From: Campanula takesimana
Lineage: Eukaryota; Streptophyta; Magnoliopsida; Asterales; Campanulaceae
Assembly: GCA_026119855.1 (NCBI GenBank)
Contig: JAOWBW010000424.1
Coordinates: forward strand, 558,001 to 622,000
Direction: 5' to 3'
Length of the DNA: 64,000 bases
The notes below the pieces were generated by a model. The model searched no databases. It saw nothing but the letters and a program-made list of their open reading frames with translations, and had not been told where the DNA came from. This document shows positions 45,401-54,969 of this stretch, in pieces; the stretch's first letter is position 1, and the number at the start of each line of letters is the position of its first letter. The position numbers and the translations under genes are program-made.

Positions 45401-48281
45401 CTCAGGAGGGATTGTTCCACTTATGTTATTACTATAAAGTTCCCTGTAACAAAACACACCATTCAGAAACATCTTCATGTAAGTAATCCTTCTAACTTTC
45501 TTATATTGCTCCCTCCGTCCCATCAAGAGCAAATTTGGACATCTATTTGGGACGGAGGGAATACTAAATAAAATTACTTGGGGGAAGAACTAATGGGGAA
45601 TGCATCAAAAGCTAGTTAGAATGCTTCCAAGTAACATGGAATTTAAGTAACTGCAATTGCATAGCGGAACTTGAATAACAGTTGCACATAGTAAAATGCA
45701 GTCCTTCATCATAGACATTTTGGGGGGTAATCCCCTATAAAAAGGGCACGTCTAAAAGTTTTTAACAAGTGATTGCATTCACTTAAAGAGATGAATAACA
45801 GAAATTAAAAAAAGATGTGAAACCATGGAACAGTGATGAATGCTGATTCATTATCTGTATATGGAAGAGTAAAGGTCTTTAGGCATAAGAATCACCTATC
45901 ATGGACTAACTGAACATCTTATATATATATATATGGATCTTTACTTTGATACAAATGATCAAGTTATCAATTATAAACTATTTTTCATGAGACACTTGGG
46001 TGTTTGCATGAGTGTAATAGTGCTATATCCAGCAACTTAATTTATTTATAAGACAACATAACCCATTCACGGATACATAACTGTTTTAACTTAATAATCA
46101 TGAACCTTACAGCCACTGCTGGACTCTATCAAAGCAAGCACGGGTCAACGCCGGGGGAGGGGAAGGAAGAGAGAGAGGGATCTGCAATGATTACTACTAA
46201 AATTCAAGAAACCTCACATGTGAGATTTCTCCACGAACAAGTCTCGGAGATAAAAACACACATAAGAATTCTAGAAATTAGGTTGCACTATAATAATCAA
46301 CTAGGGGAGAGAGGGAGAGATTTGCAATGATTGGTACTAAAGTCAAAGAAGTAAAAATCACATGCAAGATTTCTCTGTAGACGTGTCCGAGTAAAACAAA
46401 CAAAAAAAAAAAAAAAAAAAAAACACACATTGAAATTCAAAAAATTAGTTTGCACTATACTAATCAAATGTTGTCAGGAGGGTGTGGATAAAATCTCCAA
46501 AACATTCCATTTGATATGTGGGTACCATTGGAACCAAACAAACTCACTTGCTTAGATAAAATCATTTTACTCTCAAGAACACAAAAATGCCAAAAGTCAT
46601 CCATATTTTTATGTTGCTGCATTAATGGACTAGAGAACTGGATTTGTCTAATACTATGGCACAAAGCTAGTAGCCACACCCAACAAATGTAAGCTTAACG
46701 TATTTAGGGTTCCTAAAAGAGGAAACTGTAAAGATCCATCAACAGCAAAATGCACATCTCAAAAACAATAAAATATAACTCCGCAAAGTTAATACTTACA
46801 AGTACTGCAAATTTCTAAGCTGACCAAGCTGTGGAACCAGCTGACCAGATAAGAGAGCGTTCCCAAGATCACTGCATTTATACGAATAAAAATACACTTC
46901 TCATTCCGAAGAATACACAATCAAAATACAGATCACATACAACCTTAATAAGCATTAAATATCTCTATGAGTAGGAAGTCAGACTTACACTCTGGTAACG
47001 CTATTCTCATTGTTGCACGTAACATGAAACCAAGTGCACGGGTTGACAAGGGTAGGATCCCAACTTTGCAGAACACTGTTGGGATCAGATAATTGTGTCT
47101 TCAACGCATTCAAGGCATCACCTGTCTTACACAAACCAGAATCATCCATGTAATCCAGAAAACAACAACCACAATATTTTCCAAGACCAAATAAAAATTA
47201 CAAAGTACAAGTCAAACATCAAAACAAATCTAATGCTGCTCAATGTTCATTTATCAAAGTGAAAAATAATACTCTCTCCGTTTCAAAATACATGTCATTT
47301 TAGGAGTTAAATTTATGTTCCAAAGTACTTGACGTTTTACTATTTCCAAGAAATCTTTGCTCTTGTATACCAAATATACCCTCGTTCATTAAGTGTGAGT
47401 TAATACTCTAGGTAATTGGATTCTTTTAGGGGTAAATAAGTCTTTTTTATGTGAATCAATTGCATTTCTTAAATTAATATGTGTGGAGAAGTCTAAAATG
47501 ACATGTATTTTGAAACGGATGGATTAGTAATCCAAAAATCTGCGGAGTACAAAAGTCAGAAACATTGAGTACAGGTAATATGAAGAAGATGCACATAAAA
47601 AGGATATCTAAGTAGCTTCTACGTTGGTTCGCAAAACATTTACTCCCTCCGTCCCAAATGGTCTTCATACTTTTTTCGCAGTTACAACGAAGGAAGTTTG
47701 AGCAATAATTTTAATTTGATTCAATTATACTAATGAAAATCTAAAACTCGTTATTGATACGCCATCAACAATACTATCAACAAGACAATAACACGTTTTA
47801 AATTTTCATTAGTATAATTGAATCAAATTAAAAATATTGCTCAAACATCCTTCGTAGTAACAGCGAAAAAAGTAAGAAGATCATTTTGGGACGGAATGAG
47901 TATTTCATAATCCCAAACATACCAGCAAGCACAACCTCAGACAACTAGGGAATTATAACAAGAACAACTTAAATATATATATATATATATAAAAAAAAAA
48001 AAAAGAGACAAAATGGATAAAATCGAGTATGCAGTTCAAGTTACCCATTAAAGAAACCCAAATACAATCAATACACAAAAATCGGTATTCCCCAGCAAAG
48101 TCAAACAAAGTCAACTAGAACACAAATGAGCTCAAATCAAGCAGCCAAGTCAATGACAAGCAAAAGGGAACAACTACACACCTTCAGCGTTGCCAGACCC
48201 CCTCGACAATTGATAGAACACCAAAATCAGCCACAAAAAAGCCGAAGCAGAGATCGACGGCACCGATCGGTCCATTCCCAT
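39471..48281 (-). CDS. SERK: SERK-type LRR receptor-like kinase, 11 exons
   Basis: Exons (minus, in order): 48281-48182, 47121-46989, 46871-46800, 45443-45300, 44860-44789, 44667-44596, 44505-44432, 43023-42892, 42454-42113, 41276-40882, 39788-39471; all GT-AG, phases consistent, 617 aa. Eleven exons and one LRR per 72-nt exon unit match the SERK family. Order: signal peptide (1 to about 30), LRR cap with paired Cys (NPCTWFHVTC), five LRRs (about 78-197), Pro-rich SPP hinge (PPPAPPPPVPSNTPTP), one membrane helix, then kinase: G300-G305 loop (GRGGFG), K321, HRD 418-420, DFG 438-440. It ends ELSGPR, as SERK1/2 do. SERKs are plasma-membrane co-receptors for brassinosteroid, peptide and immune receptors. 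The start ATG is preceded by an in-frame TAG. Introns carry at least seven MITEs and two hAT elements; exons are intact. SERK1/2-like rather than BAK1-like, by its C-terminus. Confidence 0.96.
40201..40745. mobile_element. hAT-type element in SERK intron 10
   Basis: Ends CAGAGGCGGATCCACC and, inverted, CAGTGGCAGACCCGGG. Flanking 8-bp repeat GGTTGGAG (40193-40200) against GGTGGGAG (40746-40753), one mismatch. No transposase. A Stowaway-like MITE (40280-40558) lies inside it. Confidence 0.75.
40280..40558. mobile_element. Stowaway-like MITE nested in hAT element
   Basis: Begins TACTCCCTCCGTTCCTTAAT, ends ATTAAGGAACGGAGGGAGTA; well-matched inverted ends of over 25 bp. Confidence 0.85.
41377..42072. 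mobile_element. Stowaway-like MITE split by a hAT element
   Basis: Begins TACTCCCTCCGTCCCATTTT, ends TTAAAATGGGACGGAGGGAG then TA. Interrupted by the hAT element at 41571-41967. Lies in SERK intron 9, with its right end 41 bp from exon 9. Confidence 0.85.
41571..41967. mobile_element. hAT-type MITE with 8-bp TSD
   Basis: Inverted termini CATAGTTACC / GGTAACTATG with exact 8-bp duplication CTCACAAC (41563-41570 and 41968-41975). The ends continue into GGAACGTGGGACG-type words on both sides. 397 bp, non-coding. Confidence 0.9.
43163..43416. mobile_element. Stowaway-like MITE, AAAATGATCTTCAC subfamily
   Basis: Begins TACCCCCTCCGTCCCAAAAT, ends CATTTTGGGACGAAGGGAGT then A. Near full-length hairpin in SERK intron 7. 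Confidence 0.8.
45019..45202. mobile_element. Stowaway-like MITE, partly decayed
   Basis: Begins TACTCCCTCCGTCCCAAAAT, ends TTCGGTACAGAGGGAGTA; lies in SERK intron 4. Confidence 0.6.
45508..45564. mobile_element. minimal Stowaway stub
   Basis: Only 57 bp: CTCCCTCCGTCCCATCAAGA to TTGGGACGGAGGGAATA. Two termini with almost no interior, 65 bp upstream of SERK exon 4. Probably an internal deletion product. Confidence 0.6.
47270..47528. mobile_element. Stowaway-like MITE in SERK intron 1
   Basis: Begins TACTCTCTCCGTTTCAAAAT, ends TGTATTTTGAAACGGATGGA. Same type as 36564-36832. Confidence 0.75.
47641..47902. mobile_element. Stowaway-like MITE in SERK intron 1
   Basis: Begins TACTCCCTCCGTCCCAAATG, ends CATTTTGGGACGGAATGAGT then A. 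Same subfamily as 38651 and 43163. Confidence 0.8.
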
Positions 48282-48919
48282 TACCTAGCTACAACAAAAT
48301 CCAGATTCCACATCAACAGTGAACCCAGATCAAAACCCACATCCGTACCTGAAAGAATTCCATCCTCAGAAAACCCAAAACCCTAATCTCGACGCATTCA
48401 ATAACAGTAGCTCATCAAGTGCACATGGAAGCAAACAGTAGAATACTGCAGGGAAGGTGTTCGATGAAAGTCTTCAGACAGAAAATGCTCCGGTCTTCCC
48501 TGTTCTGGGGGGTTAAGTCGGAAAGATAGAGAAAATTCAACGGTTTGGGGGGGGGGGGATGGAAAGGAATGGTGGTGTGGAAGTCGTTGGAGGGGAAAAT
48601 GCTTAGTCAAAGGTTCTCTCTTTCTTCGTAAGCCAACTGGTAGTGGGGTTGAATTGTTTTAGTATTATTAACTGTCAATTCTTTTCTTTTTAACTTTTGA
48701 ATTTGTTTGTGTGTTACTGATACAAGTAATCTTTCTTTGTTAATAATGATAAAGAATGGAAGGGATGAGAGCTGTAAAAGCCGGGGTGGGGGGTCAAAGA
48801 TGCACACGCACGGGGGAAGTGTCCCCACGGCCGCCGTCTTGTAGGAAAGCAAGGAGAGTAGTCAGCAATCACTATCCCCTCCGGAGGGTAAGGAATTATG
48901 ATATTTTGAAAACTTTAAC
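48282..48919. other. SERK upstream region
   Basis: Holds the SERK 5' leader and promoter. A G-run (48547-48559) and a GC-rich patch (48778-48850, with GGGGAAGTGTCCCCAC palindrome) stand out. No TATA box is convincing. Short minus-strand frames here have no domain. Confidence 0.4.
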
Positions 48920-50613
48920 GAGATAATTGCAAAATAAACCCTGTACAAGTTTACTCATTGCAATTTAAACCTTGTACTAATAATAATTGCGTAAAAACCT
49001 TGTACAAAGAATTTTGTTGCAATTTAAACCTTCATCCAGTTAGTCGTTAAAAAAACAAGTTAAAAAAGTGCCCTTACACCGCCTTAAAATTTACGTAACT
49101 TGTAATGTGCCTCCAAAAAAATTATTATTATTATTATATTCTCTTACTAACTACTCTCTCTGCCCCTAAATGAGTATCCATTTTCAAGAAATATTTATCC
49201 CAAAATGAGTGTCTTTTTTGAACATAACTTTGTCCCTAAATGTTTTTTTTCGAAATTTTTTTCACCGGTTTCTTTATACGCGCAAAACTAGATGTTTGGA
49301 AATGATATTACAAGATTATATATGAATATTTGCTACCAAATTGTACAACAAAGTTGAGATTTTCAGTGTCCCTTAAAATGAATTTTGGACACTCATTTAG
49401 GGACAGAGGTAGTAGAATTTATTAAACCATGCAAATTAAAAGCTTGAGTAAACTCATTTACAAATTCTAAACATTTTAAACTCAACTCGAATAGATTGAC
49501 TATTTTTTTTATTTATCTTTTAATTTCTAACTATGTCTATGTTTTATGAAATTTAATTATAGAATTTACAAGATAAATAATAGTTATATTTAGAAATTAA
49601 AGAATAATATTTAAAATTTAATAAATTTTAGTCATAGTAATAAATTAAGATATATTTAAAAAATAATTCAACTCCAAAAGAGTTCTCAATCACAATTTTA
49701 AAAAAAAAAAAAAAAAACTCATACAACTTTAAATCGATATGATTTTACATAGAAATTTAAATACACAAAATTAAAAAACAAAACAACCATACTCATATTA
49801 TAATTCTCTCTCCTCTTCTTCCATATTAATTCAACCACATCAAACCCCTAAAATATATTTGAATTATAAAATCATATTGATTGTTTGAAGTTCAAAATAT
49901 TGTTGGAGGAAAGGAGATGGTTATGCTCTAACGCTTAACCTTTGTTTCGTAATAATTTTATGAGTTAGTGAGTTTGAATTACTCTAGACAAAGAGAGTAG
50001 AGGATTTTTATTATGTTGAAGGTGTTGGTAATTTTTGTAAATTTTGTGTGTTGAACTTCTCAGTAAAGTTTTATTGTTTTTCTTTCTAATTTTGTGAGTG
50101 AGTCAATTTTTTAGAGTTAAATCACTTTTTTATTAAAATTTATTTTCTAATTTCTAACTATGACTTACATGTTATAAATATTTAATTAAATTTTATTTTT
50201 AAGTATGACCAATATTTATCGTGTAAATTCTATAATTTAAATTCTGAAAAATATAAGTTATTATATTAGACATTAAAAAATAAACTCTAAATAACGAGTC
50301 ATCTCTATTTGAGTTGACTTATAAGTTTAGAAATATGAGTTGAGTCAATATCTTAATATTTCATCTTTTAATAACTTTTCAATTAATCATAGAATAAAAA
50401 ATCAAATAAAGTGATATTTTGGAGGATAATATGCAATAAGATAAACTTTAGGGGTGTAAGTGCATTCTTATAACTTATTTTTTAACGACTAACTGGAAGA
50501 ATGTTTAAATTGCAACAAAATTCATTGTACAAGGTTTTTTATGCAATTATTATTTGTACAATGTTTAAATTGCAATGAATAAACTTGTACAAGGTTTATT
50601 TTGCAGTTATCTC
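48920..50613. mobile_element. Mutator-like element with 10-bp TSD
   Basis: AAACTTTAAC lies at 48910-48919 and 50614-50623. The ends GAGATAATTGCAAAATAAAC and, inverted, GAGATAACTGCAAAATAAAC continue as inverted arms for about 165 bp (through CTTGTACAA, TTGCAATTTAAAC and AGTTAGTCGTTAAAAAA). 1,694 bp, no transposase. A Stowaway-like MITE is nested at 49152-49414. Confidence 0.85.
49152..49414. mobile_element. Stowaway-like MITE nested in Mutator-like element
   Basis: Begins TACTCTCTCTGCCCCTAAAT, ends ATTTAGGGACAGAGGTAGTA. Third member of the CTAAATGAGTGTCC subfamily. Confidence 0.8.
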
Positions 50614-50718
50614 AAACTTTAACTCTCTACCTTCTTCCACTTTCACTAATGTTTTCTTTAGAGTGCTCTTCCCATCTCAAACATACCTAGTAGTTTGGAG
50701 TTCTTCACACATATAGTA

Positions 50719-50951
50719 TACTCCCTCTATCTCGTAACAAAGTACCAATTTTGGGTGTCCCATTAAAAAGTACCACTTACCAAAAATAAAAATAAAAACA
50801 AAAAGATTCTCTTATTTCACTCAACATCTATCCACCCACTATTCTCTACCCCACTTTCTCTCTTCTTCTCACTCACAACATCTATTTTTTCAACAGTTTT
50901 CCTTAATTCCCGTGCAAAAAGCAAATGGGTACTTTGTTATGGGAGGGAGTA
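50719..50951. mobile_element. Stowaway-like MITE
   Basis: Begins TACTCCCTCTATCTCGTAAC, ends TTTGTTATGGGAGGGAGTA. Confidence 0.7.
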
Positions 50952-50959
50952 TAAGAAAA

Positions 50960-51218
50960 TACTCCATCTGGTCTGAAAAGTTTGTCTCATTTTGAGTTTT
51001 TTTTTTGTCACTTGTTAACTTTAATCATATATTAGTGTCAATACAGTGATCACAATGAAATTATAATAATTTTTATTGGTAAGTCACTTAATGATTTATC
51101 AATTACAATCAGATTTTCATTAGAATGATCAGATTGACATCAATATTTAGTCAAAGTTTATTTTTTTGACTATAAATTGTCAATAATATGAGACAAACTT
51201 TATGCGACAGACGAAGTA
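50960..51218. mobile_element. Stowaway-like MITE
   Basis: Begins TACTCCATCTGGTCTGAAAA, ends CTTTATGCGACAGACGAAGT then A; interior is a long imperfect hairpin. Confidence 0.65.
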
Positions 51219-51228
51219 TAATTATTAC

Positions 51229-51477
51229 TACCTCCGTCACAGTTTAAGGTTCTTAGTTTTTTTTTTTATCTCAATGATCTTTGAGCAATAATTGAAGGTT
51301 AATCTAATTATCTAGATGAAAATCTAAAACTAGTTATTGATAGACCATCATATATACTATCAATAACAAAATTTAGATTTTCATTTGGATAGTTAGATTA
51401 GCCTTTAATTATTGCTCAAAGATCCTTCAGACAAACAACAACAAAACTAAGAACCTTAAACTAGGACGGATGGAATA
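51229..51477. mobile_element. Stowaway-like MITE
   Basis: Begins TACCTCCGTCACAGTTTAAG, ends CCTTAAACTAGGACGGATGG then AATA. Strong hairpin over nearly the whole length. Confidence 0.75.
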
Positions 51478-51525
51478 CATGTGAAGATGATTCAATTACC
51501 TTTACAATAATTCAATTATCTTGAT

Positions 51526-51808
51526 TACTCCTTCAATTTTAAAAAAATTGTCGTTTTAGATTCTTAAACACATATAAAATAATGTAATGAATGGATGTTA
51601 AAAAAAATTTAACCACACCTTAAAGTAATCTAATTTTTGAGGTGATTAAATACTTGTACAAAGTTTCCTTCAAAAAACAAAATACTTAAACAAAGATACT
51701 TCACACTCATTAATAAGGGTATAATTGAGACAAAAACATAAAAATAAGAATGTCTTGATAATAATAAACTGTCAAATATTTAGAACAAACTTTCACTTGA
51801 AAATGACA
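51526..51808. mobile_element. decayed Stowaway-like MITE
   Basis: Begins TACTCCTTCAATTTTAAAAA then TTGTCGTTTTAGA; the right end is poorly preserved. Interior similar to 36564-36832. Confidence 0.4.
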
Positions 51809-52027
51809 TACTCCCTCCGTCTCATTTTAAAAGTCAAAAAATGGGTGGGTTCAAGAATTAAGGAAAATGTGATGTGGTAGGAGAGAGAAAGTGGGGTAGA
51901 GAAAAGTTAGTGGATAATTGTTGTGAGTATGACATGTAGGAACCACTTTCCATTTTAGGATTTTGACTCTTAAAATGAGACGCCATTTTTGAAAAATTTT
52001 GACTCTTAAAATGGGACGGGAGGAGTA
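51809..52027. mobile_element. Stowaway-like MITE
   Basis: Begins TACTCCCTCCGTCTCATTTT, ends TTAAAATGGGACGGGAGGAG then TA. Confidence 0.75.
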
Positions 52028-52082
52028 TATATTGAAGCGGGTGGAGTAAATCCTTTTGCAATGTGTATCTCAATAGATAAAA

Positions 52083-52240
52083 TTTTGGGGGAAACTAGTT
52101 TCTCCATAAGTTATAAAAAGTCTTGTTTTATAGGGGTTAAAGTTTAAGGTTTATGGTTAAGAATTTAGGATCAGGTTTAAAGTTTAAGGGTTAAAAAATG
52201 GATTTTTTATAACTTATGGAGGAACTAGTTTCCCCCAAAA
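52083..52240. mobile_element. small palindromic MITE, family shared with 15380
   Basis: Begins TTTTGGGGGAAACTAGTTTC, ends GGAACTAGTTTCCCCCAAAA; about 40-bp inverted ends around a core of AGTTTAAGG-like repeats, as in 15380-15525. Confidence 0.7.
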
Positions 52241-52291
52241 CCAACCCATCTCAATATTATAAAAAAGGATATACTTGGTAAACAAGCGATA

Positions 52292-52523
52292 TACTCCCTC
52301 CGTCCCACCCGATTTAAGATTATTGGTCAAACAATTTATACTTTGACCAAATATTTGAAAAAATATAATGATGCTAATAAAAATTTAAAACTTGTTATTG
52401 TATCACGATTAATAATAAACTAAATAACTATTTTTAGATTTTTATTAAGATAATTATTTTTGTTCAAATTGTTGGTCAAAGTATAAATTGTTTGACCATA
52501 AGTCGGGCGGGACAGAGGGAGTA
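52292..52523. mobile_element. Stowaway-like MITE
   Basis: Begins TACTCCCTCCGTCCCACCCG, ends GTCGGGCGGGACAGAGGGAG then TA. Confidence 0.8.
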
Positions 52524-52536
52524 CATAGGTAGTGGA

Positions 52537-52764
52537 TACTCCCTCCGTCCCAACACAAGTAGAACTAGAGGAGTGGGCACAATAATTAAGAGAAAAGTTG
52601 TGTATGTGGTAAAAAATGAAGAGAGAGAATTAGTGGGGTAAATAGTAGTATTGGTTTAATAAAATGAGTGGTGGAAAATGAAGAGAGAGAATGAGTGAGA
52701 TTAAATGGTGGGGTTGGTTGATTATAAATATATTAAAACATTTTCATTTTAGGAAGTCTCAATT
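52537..52764. mobile_element. Stowaway-like MITE truncated by the Gypsy insertion
   Basis: Begins TACTCCCTCCGTCCCAACAC. The expected right terminus is missing because the Gypsy LTR starts at 52765; the last bases (GGAAGTCTCAATTT) approach the inverse of the left end. The remainder must lie beyond the other end of the Gypsy element. Confidence 0.6.
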
Positions 52765-53727
52765 TGTAGACACCCCGCCTTGGACCGCTCACCACAATTG
52801 CACATTTGATCTTGTATTTCTCCTTATTTTAAGTGTTTCTCGTTAGTTTCTGTTACTTTCGTTAAGTTCCTGGCTAACATCGTTAAATCCAGGGACCAAA
52901 CTGAATAACAGTGCTAACTTTCTAGTCCATTCTATCAAAAAGGCCATTTTGAAGTCGCGCGCCTCCGCCCTTTGGGTTCAGAAGCGCGCGCATCCCGCCA
53001 CCAAGGCAGGAGGCGCGCGCACCTGGGCGTCAGTTACAGATTTTCTTCAAAAATCCATCCTTTGCTCATTTTACATGATTTACCCGGGAAATTGATATTT
53101 GTGACTTCGTTTTGGCACCAAAAACATCTTGTTTACACCTATATAAACCCCTCTAATTCACCATAAAAGGAGGAGGACTTTTATAATTAAGAAAACTATA
53201 CACAAATCATTTTCAAGGGATTCTCCAAGAAATACTTGAAGTCATTTGAAGTTTAGGTAAACTCTACTTTTTATCTCTTCTCTCTACTTCATCTCTTCTC
53301 TTCTTCTTTCACTTTTGTCAAACGTGCAATCACCCCAAAACTATTTTGGGACATGACACCAAAGGCCACTTCACTCAATTGAAATTGGCCAAGAAGTTAT
53401 CTCCCTACATTCTAAACACCCCCTTTAAACCCTCCTTTTATCATTATTAAGAATAGGAAGAACATTTTATTTATGTAGACTTTGAACAAGAAAGACCAAC
53501 ATTAGTTGGGCGAGATGGGTATTTAAGTGCTTCCCATCTCGTAACCTAATCCCCGAACCTCATAACAAGAATCTCTGTTTTCGTATCAAACTTAGGCTAA
53601 ATATTAGGTTTTTATTATGTTCCTCTAAAACATAGGTGGCGACTCTAACAACTTAAAACACGAATAGACATCCTAGGATCATCCCACCGCTCTAGCCAAG
53701 CCGTGGGCTCCTCCCGGAGTATCTACA
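52765..53727 (+). repeat. 5' LTR of the Gypsy element
   Basis: Starts TGTAGACACCCCGCC, ends GGAGTATCTACA, directly before the primer-binding site. GCGCGC blocks at 52955-52962, 52984-52991 and 53011-53020 lie upstream of a TATA box CTATATAAAC (53139-53148). Confidence 0.85.
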
Positions 53728-53728
53728 G

Positions 53729-53747
53729 TGGCGACTCCGCTGGGGAC
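53729..53747 (+). promoter_or_regulatory. Gypsy primer-binding site
   Basis: TGGCGACTCCGCTGGGGAC, one base after the LTR. It matches the primer site reported for Tat/Ogre-type elements (tRNA-Arg, from memory). Confidence 0.7.
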
Positions 53748-54969
53748 GTTTGAGGGTTAAACTTGCATTTCTGTTCAAAGTCTACATTTTTCTGGGCATT
53801 CTGGTCTCTGATGGGGGAAGCGTGTGCCTCTGGCCTTCTTGGCCTAAGGCGCGCGAGTCCCACATCAAGGACCAGAATCGCCCGCCTCCCACGTGTTTTT
53901 CCTATTCTTCTTTGTTTTCTACACTAATCATCTTTGCATGGGTTCCAATATACATTCAGGACCAGGGCAATCCCCTGAGTCCAAAGTTTGACAATCTGAC
54001 AGGTTCGCTCAGAAGCGGGCGCCTCCCATAGACTCTGCACCATGCGCGCGCATCCAACAACACAGGCCAGAGGCGCGCGCTTCTGGGTGGTTTTCCAGAA
54101 CAGGAACAGTTTCAAGAACAGAGCAGAATGATTGGGGTGTGGGCACAGTTGCCTGCATCAAGGACTGATTTGGACCATTTAACTATTTCTATTTTGTGTT
54201 TTTTATCGGTCACACGGGTGATTCGAGAGTTGTAAATTATGTGCTTATTTGCTTTTCTTTTGTTTAAAAAAAAGTAATTTTTTTTGTCACTTGTTGGACC
54301 TCACACTACGTGCACAAATTCTTATAAATTGCTCACTATTGAGTCGCACAAGTTCATAACCCCAAACCCGTCGAGGCCCGTCCTAGAGAGTTTCAAGGTC
54401 CACCCGACCTTGACTCTCTCGAAGCGGTAAACCTCAGCCCGTGGCGTAGTTCATGACTACATGCCGGGGATGACCTTTAAGCCTCTCTATAGCCGAGCAC
54501 AAACCAACACAATTCTAGTTAGGGTCTAACACTCCGTGACCAAGTCGGTTTTCATGTTCCGAGATTTCCCTAAACTAATGTGTTCAAAACATACATGCCA
54601 AGTGGTTATCATGGACGAAATAAAACTCCGTCCCCAAGTGGTTATTATGGACGAACATAAAAAATCCGTCGCCACATGTATGCAATACTATATTAATTTA
54701 GTTTAATCCCGACACATGTAGGAATCACAAGCGTGGTGGAATACGATGAGTATATGGGACCGCGAGAAGGTCTATATACTAGTGTGACGATTCCACTATA
54801 TTCTTAGAAACCCCAAAAGGGACTCCGTCCCTCCAACTTATATAAAAAAAAGAGAGTCTTTTCCTTTATGTGGTTTGAGTCGTGTGCTCACTGTGTGTTC
54901 TAAACCTCTTCATGGACCAGAAAGTGTTACTCAAGACTGACAAGGGCCTCTTCTGAAATTTAGGTCCAA

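Noticed and set aside
52972..54115. Short frames in the Gypsy LTR and leader (64-93 codons)
   Set aside because: GC-rich repeats GCGCGC give Arg/Ala-rich frames; no domain, and the region is LTR or untranslated leader.
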